From IMG/VR virus record IMGVR_UViG_3300009136_000036, positions 1 to 23,690 of that record: 23,690 nt of DNA; one strand, given 5' to 3'. A model generated the notes under the pieces. The model saw only the letters and a list, made by a program, of their open reading frames with translations. It did no database searches and had not been told where the DNA came from. The position numbers were made by a program, and so were the translations under genes. The stretch comes from a virus. Positions 1 to 6,299 of the stretch are shown piece after piece (the stretch's first letter is position 1; each line of letters opens with the position of its first letter).

Positions 1-59
1 CGCACAGGACTGGAAATTATTATTCATCATGCTGTGATGCCGGAATGATTCAGCTTTAA
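1..59 (+). CDS. 3' end of an unidentified small phage gene (5' end outside the window)
   Basis: An open frame enters from the left edge (first complete codon at 3-5) and ends at TAA 57-59. The visible residues are HRTGNYYSSCCDAGMIQL. Its stop codon is the first TAA of the repeat element at 57-75, so the repeat supplies both the end of this gene and the ribosome-binding site of the next. Too little is visible to assign a family. The frame is open to the window edge, whereas the other two forward frames hit stops at 35-37 and 46-48, which supports this as the coding one. Confidence 0.5.
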   Translation, partial: HRTGNYYSSCCDAGMIQL

Positions 60-75
60 CCAACCATAAGGAATA
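57..75 (+). repeat. 19-bp three-frame stop + Shine-Dalgarno element, copy 1
   Basis: Exact copy of TAACCAACCATAAGGAATA. It contains TAA at 57, 67 and (with the next base) 74, one in each forward frame, and the Shine-Dalgarno core TAAGGA at 67-72, about 9 nt before the ATG at 82. It therefore ends any upstream reading frame and starts the next gene. Identical copies lie at 254-272 and 484-502. Confidence 0.85.
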
Positions 76-81
76 AGGGAA

Positions 82-273
82 ATGCGAATTACCCACGAAA
101 TGATAGATAAAGCATCTGCCGCCTATGCTGAAAAGAGGCATCCTCAAAGGTGGGATGGTGAGCCATGGGGTCAGGCTGGGCGGGCGAATCATAACGCCGC
201 CATTAAAAATGCATTAACGGTTATTTTTAAAGAGTATAGATTAGTAAAAAAAATAACCAACCATAAGGAATAG
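82..273 (+). CDS. small phage protein of unknown function, 63 aa
   Basis: Sixty-three residues, soluble, basic and rich in Ala, Lys and His, with no membrane segment. The first part (HEMIDKASAAYAEKR) looks helical and resembles the openings of many small phage accessory proteins, but I do not recognise a family. The ATG is placed by the TAAGGA of repeat copy 1, 9 nt upstream. The last residues, TNHKE plus stop, are translated from repeat copy 2, so they are a by-product of the repeat rather than part of a fold. The next gene starts 5 nt after the stop codon, indicating co-translation. Confidence 0.7.
   Translation: MRITHEMIDKASAAYAEKRHPQRWDGEPWGQAGRANHNAAIKNALTVIFKEYRLVKKITNHKE
254..272 (+). 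repeat. 19-bp three-frame stop + Shine-Dalgarno element, copy 2
   Basis: Exact copy of TAACCAACCATAAGGAATA. TAA at 254 and 264 and TAG at 271-273 give stops in three frames. TAAGGA at 264-269 is the ribosome-binding site for the ATG at 279. The element is read through as ...TNHKE by the 63-aa gene before its stop. Confidence 0.85.
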
Positions 274-278
274 AGATA

Positions 279-503
279 ATGATTAACAGAGAGGAATACC
301 TAGACGATCACGGCTTGCAAGTCGATCCTTTGTTTGACATGGTTGATGAGTATCAATCTAAAATCGAGCAACTAAAGAAAGAAAACGAAGATATGTTAAC
401 AATGCTGACCGTGGTGTCAAAAGCAGATTGGCAAGCTTCAAACTTATGCTTAAGAGTTGAGCTAGAAGATTTAGTTATGTGTTTAACCAACCATAAGGAA
501 TAA
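279..503 (+). CDS. small coiled-coil phage protein of unknown function, 74 aa
   Basis: Seventy-four residues. An acidic N-terminus (MINREEYLDDHGLQVD) is followed by a heptad-like stretch at about residues 23-40 (DEYQSKIEQLKKENEDML) that should form a short coiled coil, so dimerisation is likely. There is no membrane segment or known motif. The ATG lies 9 nt after the TAAGGA of repeat copy 2. As in the preceding gene, the C-terminus is LTNHKE because repeat copy 3 is translated in the same frame. The two proteins share nothing else, which argues that the repeat moves or is conserved independently of the genes it flanks. Confidence 0.7.
   Translation: MINREEYLDDHGLQVDPLFDMVDEYQSKIEQLKKENEDMLTMLTVVSKADWQASNLCLRVELEDLVMCLTNHKE
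484..502 (+). repeat. 19-bp three-frame stop + Shine-Dalgarno element, copy 3
   Basis: Exact copy of TAACCAACCATAAGGAATA with TAA at 484, 494 and 501, one per forward frame. TAAGGA at 494-499 sits 8 nt before the ATG at 508. It ends the 74-aa gene and starts the 48-aa gene. Confidence 0.85.
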
Positions 504-507
504 GAGA

Positions 508-654
508 ATGACATTACTACTAGTAGTTTTACTAAACATAACACCGCCAACGGCATCGACTGAAGGGTTAAATGTTGGACAATTAGAGAGGTGGTGCAAG
601 GCGCGCCCTCAAAATATGGCCCATCCTCGGTGTAAGCCGTGGCAACAAAAATAG
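508..654 (+). CDS. small protein with signal-like N-terminus, 48 aa
   Basis: Forty-eight residues. The first 10-12 (MTLLLVVLLNIT) are strongly hydrophobic and followed by a PPTAST segment that could be a signal-peptidase region or the end of a short anchor. The rest is basic and contains two cysteines (C30 and C42) and three tryptophan/proline-rich patches, so a small exported or envelope-associated peptide is possible. Start choice is supported by the TAAGGA of repeat copy 3. The N-terminus lacks the basic n-region of a classical signal peptide, so export is only a guess. No family recognised. Confidence 0.5.
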   Translation: MTLLLVVLLNITPPTASTEGLNVGQLERWCKARPQNMAHPRCKPWQQK

Positions 655-660
655 CTAAAA

Positions 661-689
661 TTGTGATTAAAGGCTTAATAGCTTATAAT
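661..689 (+). promoter_or_regulatory. candidate sigma70-type promoter
   Basis: A -35-like TTGTGA at 661-666 and a perfect TATAAT at 684-689 are separated by exactly 17 bp. They lie in the only non-coding gap of this region, between the 48-aa gene and the genes from 719/730 onward. Transcription would start near 696 and could drive the downstream membrane/lysis genes. No operator-like dyad is obvious around it. Confidence 0.55.
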
Positions 690-729
690 TAAGGTTCATT
701 TAATCAGGTGTAAGAATAATGCTCAAAAG

Positions 730-897
730 ATGTATTTCGTTATATGCCAAAACTCAGCTTGGCGGGTCTACAGAGAAAACAGCGAAGAAAGCTATTTATC
801 TGGATACGGCGAGATTGAAACTGCAATAGAAATATCGCGGTTATATGGCATCACTTTGACTGAATTCTATAACCTTCAAACTTTAAGAGTAGCGTAA
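730..897 (+). CDS. small phage protein of unknown function, 55 aa
   Basis: Fifty-five residues beginning MYFVICQNSAWRVYRENSEE and ending LRVA. The pattern, with alternating hydrophobics, then a helix near residues 30-45 (EIETAIEISRLYGI), is that of a small soluble protein. The ATG at 730 has only a weak upstream purine stretch. A competing ATG at 719 in another frame has the better spacing to AGGTGTAAGA but encodes only 36 residues of unlikely composition, so I prefer 730. Stop TAA 895-897 is followed 2 nt later by the next ATG. No family recognised. Confidence 0.5.
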   Translation: MYFVICQNSAWRVYRENSEESYLSGYGEIETAIEISRLYGITLTEFYNLQTLRVA

Positions 898-899
898 TC

Positions 900-992
900 A
901 TGGTCCCGAGCCATCAAGACGGTGACAAGAAGCCACCAAAAACCACTGACAAAGTCGCGACAAAGAAAAAGAAAAAGAAAGCAAAAAGATAA
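900..992 (+). CDS. lysine-rich 30-residue peptide
   Basis: A 30-codon frame starting MVPSHQDGDKKPPK and ending in a run of Lys (KKKKKAKR). Its stop TAA at 990-992 overlaps the ATG of the membrane-protein gene at 992, so its translation could feed ribosomes into that gene. The extreme basic tail suggests nucleic-acid binding, or merely a leader peptide. It is too short to call by homology; the tight TAATG junction is the main support. Confidence 0.4.
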   Translation: MVPSHQDGDKKPPKTTDKVATKKKKKKAKR

Positions 993-1480
993 TGGACATT
1001 CTTGACGGGTTTTTTTTGTTGATGGCTTTTTATCTCTATTTAAAAGCTAAAGATGAGTATAAAAACATAGCATTAGTAGTATTTTGCTGGTTTTTTATTA
1101 GCGATGTAATGGCGCATCACTTCTTTTTAGAGTTGAGGGCGGCGAACAATTGGCTTATTTATTTGATCTATAACTTTATAATAGGCGGGTGTTGGCTCTT
1201 TTTGTGTAAATTTAAATCGCACCTTGTTATATTTCTACTACTTACCACAAATGTTTTGTTGTCCATTGTTGCCTCGTTCTATTTCATAGGGAATTTAGTA
1301 CCTAAATCAGTTTATAATATGTATCCATACGCAGCGAATACTATCGCTGGATTAGTGCTTATTTATTTATGGATGCTTGGAAATGGAGTTAGACGCTTGG
1401 ACAGTGACGATAATAATAGAGGTTATATCGCTAATCTTCTTCGTGTTCGTTATGGGATTTATAACAGGGGCAGCAAGTGA
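992..1480 (+). CDS. multi-span membrane protein of unknown function, 162 aa
   Basis: One hundred and sixty-two residues, very hydrophobic, with four to five likely membrane helices (around residues 5-18, 25-43, 52-70, 75-97 and 112-132), a charged loop KAKDEYKN after the first helix and a basic C-terminal tail (RYGIYNRGSK). The base composition is visibly more AT-rich than the structural genes, and a T8 run (1010-1017) lies in codons 7-9. The gene starts inside the preceding stop (TAATG) and its TGA overlaps the GTG of the next gene. Position just before the lysis genes suggests an envelope function: an accessory holin or a superinfection-exclusion protein are possibilities, neither proven. 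Confidence 0.65.
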   Translation: MDILDGFFLLMAFYLYLKAKDEYKNIALVVFCWFFISDVMAHHFFLELRAANNWLIYLIYNFIIGGCWLFLCKFKSHLVIFLLLTTNVLLSIVASFYFIGNLVPKSVYNMYPYAANTIAGLVLIYLWMLGNGVRRLDSDDNNRGYIANLLRVRYGIYNRGSK

Positions 1481-1830
1481 GCGACGAAAGCAGAAACAAT
1501 CCGAATATAGAGCGAATATTAGACAGCTTCGCAGGCACGTTGGAGAAACATGCAGAGAAAACAGATACAGCGCTGGAGAAATTGACCGAGACAGTACAAA
1601 AGCTGGCAGATAATCAAATTGAGACTAAAAAGGATCGAGAATACGACTCAGCAAGAGCGGAACGCATAGAAGAGAATCAAAAAGAACAAGGGAAAAAGAT
1701 TGAAACCTTATCAAATACCGTCCTACTATTAGACGAAAGAGTCGGTAACCAAAAGAATAAATGGGCCGAAGTTGGCAAGATAGGCGGCGCAATAATCACA
1801 GCGGTTCTAATCGCTAAGTTGGCTATATGA
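1477..1830 (+). CDS. XhlA-like coiled-coil protein with C-terminal membrane anchor
   Basis: One hundred and seventeen residues. The first ~95 are hydrophilic with heptad-like spacing (for example LEKLTETVQKLADNQ and IETLSNTVLLLDERV), followed by a C-terminal membrane helix (about residues 100-117, GKIGGAIITAVLIAKLAI). This architecture matches the haemolysin XhlA/phage coiled-coil-plus-anchor proteins often found beside holins. It starts with GTG at 1477, preceded by AGGGG at about 8 nt and overlapping the upstream stop as GTGA; its own stop overlaps the next start as ATGA. A role in lysis or as a membrane tether is inferred from architecture and location only. Confidence 0.6.
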   Translation: MSDESRNNPNIERILDSFAGTLEKHAEKTDTALEKLTETVQKLADNQIETKKDREYDSARAERIEENQKEQGKKIETLSNTVLLLDERVGNQKNKWAEVGKIGGAIITAVLIAKLAI

Positions 1831-2234
1831 GCGTACCATTCACAGAAAATCCAGATATAGACGTTAGGCGCTGGTATCACGAAGATTGCACGATAGGCCG
1901 GTTGTTTACTGGTGATATGCAATGCTTTACGTTAGAGCTACCATTCCTAGATAATCAAAAAAACGTATCATGCATCCATGAAGGCTGTTATGAGTATTTT
2001 ATTAGGCCGAAGCCAAGTGGCAAAGTAATCGAATTAAAAGGCGTAGAAAACAGAACTCACATTCAATTACACTCAGGAAATTACACTAGCCAAATTTTAG
2101 GTTGTTGTCTCCCAGGTGATTCGATAAAGTGGTTGAACCGAGATAAGGTGCCAGATGTATCAAATTCAAGAAATACACTAATCAAGATTTTAAACAGAAT
2201 CCCAGAAACCGGAATAATTAGATTTTGGAGTTAA
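1827..2234 (+). CDS. DUF5675-type phage protein
   Basis: One hundred and thirty-five residues. The centre shows the pattern I associate with DUF5675: a thioether-free beta-rich domain with FTLELP near residue 34, a glycine/tyrosine turn near 53-57 (GCYEYFIRP), and the conserved block IQLHSGNYTSQILGC at about 79-93 (H82, G84-N85, G92-C93). The family is common in phages but has no established activity to my knowledge. The H...GC arrangement recalls YkuD-type L,D-transpeptidases, which is only a resemblance. It lies inside the lysis cluster where an endolysin would be expected. Start ATG overlaps the upstream TGA (ATGA). Confidence 0.6.
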   Translation: MSVPFTENPDIDVRRWYHEDCTIGRLFTGDMQCFTLELPFLDNQKNVSCIHEGCYEYFIRPKPSGKVIELKGVENRTHIQLHSGNYTSQILGCCLPGDSIKWLNRDKVPDVSNSRNTLIKILNRIPETGIIRFWS

Positions 2235-2236
2235 AT

Positions 2237-2458
2237 ATGGAATGGTTAAGGAAAGAATATCTAGCAATTAAGAATTCGAAAACTATTCGACTGTCATATC
2301 TTAAAACGCTAGCTGGCTTGGTGTCGGTTGCTTTGGCGCTTTCTGGTAACTTTGAATCAGTAATTGACCCGTTTTGGTTCGGCTTAGGTGTTGCCGTCCT
2401 TGGTATGATGGACAACAAACTTAGAAAAGTGACCACTCAACCGCTGGACGATAAATAA
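2237..2458 (+). CDS. candidate holin, 73 aa
   Basis: Seventy-three residues from ATG 2237, preceded by GGAG at 2227-2230 (6 nt spacing); an in-frame TTG at 2225 lies inside the previous gene and is less likely. The N-terminus is amphipathic and basic (MEWLRKEYLAIKNSKTIRLS), then come two hydrophobic segments (about residues 21-36, KTLAGLVSVALALSG, and 44-58, FWFGLGVAVLGMM) and a charged tail ending PLDDK. Size, two helices and position just before the spanin genes fit a small phage holin that permeabilises the inner membrane at lysis time. The sequence does not identify a specific holin family. Confidence 0.55.
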   Translation: MEWLRKEYLAIKNSKTIRLSYLKTLAGLVSVALALSGNFESVIDPFWFGLGVAVLGMMDNKLRKVTTQPLDDK

Positions 2459-2459
2459 C

Positions 2460-2624
2460 ATGAATAACGATCCAAGAAGAATGTTTTATACGGAAGAAGA
2501 AATCCAAGCGTTAACGCGAAGAGATAAGGCTGTTTTCCAGTTGGAGCGTTTTTGGTATAACTTAAGCGAATGGTTTCTTACCCTTAAAGAGTCTGACAGT
2601 CGATGGATGAAAAATGATGTTTAG
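2460..2624 (+). CDS. small protein in lysis cluster, 54 aa
   Basis: Fifty-four residues starting MNNDPRRMFYTEEEIQALTR, rich in aromatic and charged residues (FWYNLSEWFLTLKE near 31-44), with no clear membrane span. It begins 1 nt after the stop of the holin candidate, and its TAG (2622-2624) overlaps the start of the i-spanin gene by 11 nt, so it is translated in series with them. No family recognised; an accessory lysis function is inferred only from location. Confidence 0.55.
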   Translation: MNNDPRRMFYTEEEIQALTRRDKAVFQLERFWYNLSEWFLTLKESDSRWMKNDV

Positions 2625-2940
2625 CGGAATATGGGCTAAAATTAGCGCAGGTCTAGCGGTCATTGGTGGTGTATTACTATTGATGTTAAGAGGTGAAAAA
2701 AGCAAGCGGAAGGCGGCAGAACTAGAAGCTAGCATTGAGAAAGAAAACCGAAAGAATTTACAGAATGCAAAAAAAGTAGTTGAGGAAATACAAGAGAACC
2801 GTCAAAAGTTTGACGAAGAACAAGAAAAAAATCATACCGCCGATATAGTAGAATTGGAGAAACTTAAAAATGAAGATAACGATTCTGTTGTTGTTGATGG
2901 TGTGCTCAGCATGTACAACCAAGACGATAGTAAAAACTAA
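2614..2940 (+). CDS. i-spanin (Rz-like inner-membrane spanin subunit)
   Basis: One hundred and eight residues with the typical Rz layout: a single N-terminal membrane anchor (about residues 4-24, IWAKISAGLAVIGGVLLLML), then a long periplasmic helical/coiled-coil region rich in Lys, Glu and Gln (about 25-90). Two adjacent ATGs exist (2614 and 2617); either gives the same protein within one residue. The last 71 nt overlap, in another frame, the lipoprotein gene that follows, which is the hallmark of embedded or overlapping Rz/Rz1 spanin pairs. The pair fuses inner and outer membranes in the last step of lysis, implying a Gram-negative host. Confidence 0.8.
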   Translation: MMFSGIWAKISAGLAVIGGVLLLMLRGEKSKRKAAELEASIEKENRKNLQNAKKVVEEIQENRQKFDEEQEKNHTADIVELEKLKNEDNDSVVVDGVLSMYNQDDSKN

Positions 2941-3163
2941 ATTTGTCGATGTTCCTAAACGATTCTTGGTAGGTTGTGATGATCCGAAGTTTGACCCGCC
3001 ACAAGAAACGATTGATAAGGCTAAAGCGGGAGACTATAAGCACCTCTCAATTGATCAAGCAAAGCATTCGAAAACGCAATCAAAAGAAATTAAAGCATGT
3101 AACGAAAACATCGAAGACCTAAAAAAATACCAAGATAGAGTAACTAAGGGTAAGTTAGATTAA
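2870..3163 (+). CDS. o-spanin (Rz1-like outer-membrane lipoprotein)
   Basis: Ninety-seven residues. A short hydrophobic signal (MKITILLLLMVCSAC) leads to a lipobox-like site with Cys15 preceded by Ser-Ala; the -3 residue is Cys12 rather than the usual Leu, and Cys12 itself is a second, poorer candidate. The mature part is basic and polar with a helix near the C-terminus (NENIEDLKKYQDRVTKGKLD). It is longer and less proline-rich than lambda Rz1. The gene starts 71 nt before the end of the i-spanin gene in a different frame. Its stop overlaps the next ATG (TAATG). Confidence 0.75.
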   Translation: MKITILLLLMVCSACTTKTIVKTKFVDVPKRFLVGCDDPKFDPPQETIDKAKAGDYKHLSIDQAKHSKTQSKEIKACNENIEDLKKYQDRVTKGKLD

Positions 3164-3870
3164 TGGCTTTTGTATCAGGCGCACAGACAAATCCTGGCAA
3201 TGCTTACGCCCCAGCCAGTGATACAGACACAGCCTTGTGTTGGATAGCTGGCGCGTATGGAGTTGGAACGGCAAGCGGCAGCGCTCAAGACTTTGGCGGG
3301 TCTGGGATGACAGAGCCAGCAGCGCAAGATCAAACTTTAGATCTAGCAGGAAATGGCGACCCATCAGCTAACGCAAGTTATCTTGTAAATCCAGGAACTT
3401 CATCAAGTACACTTTCGCTCACGTGGTCTAGCGGCAGGGCTGGCGATGTTGGTTATGCTTTTACTGTGGCAGATATAGATCAAAGCACGCCTATTTCGGG
3501 GACTCCGACGGGTGGCACGTATACCAACTCCGGATCCGGAGAGCCTTCACTAACATACAGCGCAGAAAATGGCGACGTTGTGGTATACTGGCGCTACCAC
3601 GCAAGAGGAGGGGGAGCCATATCATGGACAGACCCGACCGATTTTACGCAACGCTCCGACATTGCTATAATTACGTCACCAGCCAGACGCTCAATAGCGG
3701 TATGGACAAGGGATGTCACAAGCTCGCTTGTAGGGGCAACAGTTCAAGCAAGCGAGAGCGCTGATGGCGATGGTTTGCAGGGTTGTTTTGTGCTGCTAGC
3801 CGCTGGTGGAGGCGGTGGAGTTTCAATACCTGTTATAATGAATCACTTAAGAAATCAAGGAATAAGTTAA
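3163..3870 (+). CDS. predicted virion/appendage beta-protein, 235 aa
   Basis: Two hundred and thirty-five residues, Gly/Ser/Thr/Ala-rich, without signal or membrane segment, with alternating beta-strand patterns (for example LSLTWSSGRAGDVGYAFTVA near 84-103 and GDVVVYWRYHARGGG near 136-150). The motif VADIDQSTPI near 101-110 resembles the f.nVdqttP segment found in a family of phage and bacterial jelly-roll proteins. A glycine-rich linker (AAGGGGG) near residue 213 precedes a short conserved-looking tail, VSIPVIMNHLRNQGIS. I infer a decoration or fibre-type virion protein. It heads the block of six virion-type genes before the terminase, each starting at or near the previous stop. Confidence 0.5.
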   Translation: MAFVSGAQTNPGNAYAPASDTDTALCWIAGAYGVGTASGSAQDFGGSGMTEPAAQDQTLDLAGNGDPSANASYLVNPGTSSSTLSLTWSSGRAGDVGYAFTVADIDQSTPISGTPTGGTYTNSGSGEPSLTYSAENGDVVVYWRYHARGGGAISWTDPTDFTQRSDIAIITSPARRSIAVWTRDVTSSLVGATVQASESADGDGLQGCFVLLAAGGGGGVSIPVIMNHLRNQGIS

Positions 3871-4412
3871 TGGCTAATAAAGAAGATTTAAGAATAGCAA
3901 AAGTTTTACAAGAATTAAAAATAGTAAACAACGCAATTACGCAGGCTATTGATAATGGCGCAACGCTGGCGGCTCGGTTGGTTGATGCTCAAGACGGCGA
4001 TAATACATCAGTCTGGAGTCAAACACTGTACGGAACGGCGCAAACAGGAACGGCGACTCTAACAATTGACTCTGTAGCAAAAACTATTTCGTGCTTAGCG
4101 GGGGCGAACTTGTTTTCAAGCTTTCGCGTTGGTCGAGACGTCCAGCTTAAATCTTTCTCAGATGCAGCTAATAATCAAACAACTGAAATAACCGCCGTTA
4201 CTGATGATATGATAACAGTAGTATCTAGCACATTGGTTGATGAGACTGATACAGCAGCAAAAGCAAGAGAGGCGGCAACGACAGACGAAAAAGCTATTGT
4301 AGACGCGTTAATATTAAATACCGACAGATTGACCGAAATACAGGCCGCGCTAGATAACGGAGTTGTAGTGACGGCAGATCGTCGAGGCGATTTAACAGAC
4401 TTTAGCTGGTAG
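3870..4412 (+). CDS. predicted virion-associated protein, 180 aa
   Basis: One hundred and eighty residues from ATG 3870, which overlaps the upstream stop (TAATG). An N-terminal helix (about 3-30, EDLRIAKVLQELKIVNNAIT) precedes a beta-rich domain (about 45-120) whose central part, RVGRDVQLKSF followed by ITAVTDDMITVV, follows the pattern of Ig-like/phage head-decoration or I-domain-type beta modules. A C-terminal helix (about 125-165) ends in DRRGDLTDFSW. Family unknown. Its composition and setting suggest a structural protein made with its neighbours. Confidence 0.5.
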   Translation: MANKEDLRIAKVLQELKIVNNAITQAIDNGATLAARLVDAQDGDNTSVWSQTLYGTAQTGTATLTIDSVAKTISCLAGANLFSSFRVGRDVQLKSFSDAANNQTTEITAVTDDMITVVSSTLVDETDTAAKAREAATTDEKAIVDALILNTDRLTEIQAALDNGVVVTADRRGDLTDFSW

Positions 4413-4421
4413 GGTAAATAA

Positions 4422-6299
4422 ATGTTTTTGAGACAATCGACAGCATCGCAAGAGATAAGCTTAGGTCAGTTTCTAGACTCTACTGATGGAGACACTGAGG
4501 AGGGTGGGTTAACAATAGCCAATACCGACATTAAACTCAGAAAGCATGGGACAACCACTTTAGCAAATAAAAATTCTGGCGGTGCAACCGTTATATCCAA
4601 TGGCGTCTATCAGTGTACTCTTGATGCAACCGACACAAATACAGCAGGCCAATTAGAGATATATGTTCATGTATCTGGAGCCTTAGCTGTAAAGAATACT
4701 TACGTAGTTTTAACTGCAACAGCTTTTGACGCTTTATTGACAGGAACTTATAATAATATTTCACCGGCTGAAGTAAATGCTGAGGCTGACACCGCCCTAA
4801 CTGATTATGACGGGCCGACGAACGCAGAAATGGAAGCGAGAACTTTAGTCGCGGCAAATTACTTTGATCCGACATCAGACCCAGTGGCGACAGTGACAAC
4901 CCTTACCAACCTGCCCGCAATCACTAGTAACTGGCTAACGGCAGCAGGTATAGCAGCAAGCGCACTAGATGGTAAAGGTGATTGGAATATTGGGAAAACA
5001 GGATACACAGTTTCAACCGTTTCAGATAAAACCGGCTACTCTATTAGCGGCGCAATAACCACATTAGACGGGTTGAATAACTTTGATCCTACCAGCGATG
5101 CGGTTGCTAATGTTACGTTAACCGCGTCATGTACAACAAACACCGACATGGTAACCGAGCCGCCAACAGTTGCGGCAATAGCTGATGGTGTTTGGGATGA
5201 GGTTCAGGCTGGACACACTACAGCGGGTACTTTCGGACTGTATTTAGATTCTGAAGTATCTGGAGCGGGTGGAGGTTCAGCGCCTACCGTATCAGAAATA
5301 GCCGACGGTGTATGGGATGAATTATTGTCAGCTCACACAGTTTCTGGATCATCTGGCGAAGCACTGGCGGCAGCTGGAACGGCTGGAGACCCTTGGACAA
5401 CCGCATTACCTGGGGCTTATGGAGCGGGAACGGCGGGTAAAATTATTGGCGATAACATCAACGCGCCACTAGACACTATTGACGCGAACATTGACTCAAT
5501 ATTGGTGGATACAGGGGAGATTGGAACGGCTGGAGCCGGTTTGACTAATATTAATCTTCCTAATCAAACAATGGATATTACTGGTAACATTACAGGCAAT
5601 CTATCTGGAAGCGTCGGAAGCGTGACAGGTGGCGCAACTTCAGCGGCACAAACAACAGCTCAAAATGATTTAGATATAATTACCGGTGCTGATGGTGTTA
5701 ATTTACTATCAGGCACGCAAGCAAGTATTGACGCTATCGAAGCAGATACTAATGAATTGCAAGGCGATTGGGTTGACGGCGGTCGATTGGATTTAATTCT
5801 CGACGCTAGATCGTCACAGGCAAGCGTAGATACGGTTGATGGAAATGTGGATAGTATTTTACTTGATACTGCTGAGATTGGCACAGCCGGAGCCGGTTTG
5901 ACTGACTTGGGTGGAATGTCTACAGGAATGAAAGCAGAAGTTAATACAGAAGCGGACACAGCGTTAACGGACTATGACGGGCCTACAAACGCCGAAATGG
6001 AGGCAAGAACACCAACGGCAGCACAATTAGCTTATATCACCGCTAACGCCGAAACTGGCCTCCCTGTGACATTTACTACTTCAGGCGGCTCAACTACGGC
6101 GGCGGTGCTTAATCTCGTAGATGGCGGCGCGGGGAGTGCGACAGACGACCAATATAACGGACGACTACTAGTATTTACAGATGGAACCTTGAAAGGCGTA
6201 GTGACAGATATCACTGATTACACCGGAAGCACAACGACGGCGACAATTACAGCGATACCATTTGCACCAACATCTAGCCATAATGCCAGGTTAATTTAA
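4422..6299 (+). CDS. modular tail-fibre-like protein with internal repeats, 625 aa
   Basis: Six hundred and twenty-five residues, low in Cys and Trp, rich in Thr, Ala, Gly and Asp. Residues 1-105 form a beta module (SLGQFLDSTDGDTEEG ... LDATDTNTAGQLEIYVHVSG) that I recognise as recurrent in phage tail proteins. The middle holds repeats: EADTALTDYDGPTNAEMEAR near residues 121 and 512; IADGVWDE near 253 and 293; DSILVDTGEIGTAGAGLT near 356 with its variant DSILLDTAEIGTAGAGLT near 476. Residues ~545-625 form a second recurrent module (TDDQYNGRLLVFTDG ... VTDITDYTGSTTTATI). A fibre or appendage is likely, possibly host-contacting. Its ATG is 9 nt after the upstream stop. Confidence 0.6.
   Translation: MFLRQSTASQEISLGQFLDSTDGDTEEGGLTIANTDIKLRKHGTTTLANKNSGGATVISNGVYQCTLDATDTNTAGQLEIYVHVSGALAVKNTYVVLTATAFDALLTGTYNNISPAEVNAEADTALTDYDGPTNAEMEARTLVAANYFDPTSDPVATVTTLTNLPAITSNWLTAAGIAASALDGKGDWNIGKTGYTVSTVSDKTGYSISGAITTLDGLNNFDPTSDAVANVTLTASCTTNTDMVTEPPTVAAIADGVWDEVQAGHTTAGTFGLYLDSEVSGAGGGSAPTVSEIADGVWDELLSAHTVSGSSGEALAAAGTAGDPWTTALPGAYGAGTAGKIIGDNINAPLDTIDANIDSILVDTGEIGTAGAGLTNINLPNQTMDITGNITGNLSGSVGSVTGGATSAAQTTAQNDLDIITGADGVNLLSGTQASIDAIEADTNELQGDWVDGGRLDLILDARSSQASVDTVDGNVDSILLDTAEIGTAGAGLTDLGGMSTGMKAEVNTEADTALTDYDGPTNAEMEARTPTAAQLAYITANAETGLPVTFTTSGGSTTAAVLNLVDGGAGSATDDQYNGRLLVFTDGTLKGVVTDITDYTGSTTTATITAIPFAPTSSHNARLI

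Noticed and set aside
719-829. 36-codon frame from ATG 719 with good Shine-Dalgarno spacing
   Set aside because: Overlaps the 55-aa frame starting at 730, whose residue pattern is much more protein-like; kept only as an alternative start or leader.
3783-3869. Upstream extension (29 codons) of the 180-aa gene
   Set aside because: The extension lies inside the Gly-rich end of the previous gene; ATG 3870 overlaps the upstream stop as TAATG, the junction type used throughout this block.
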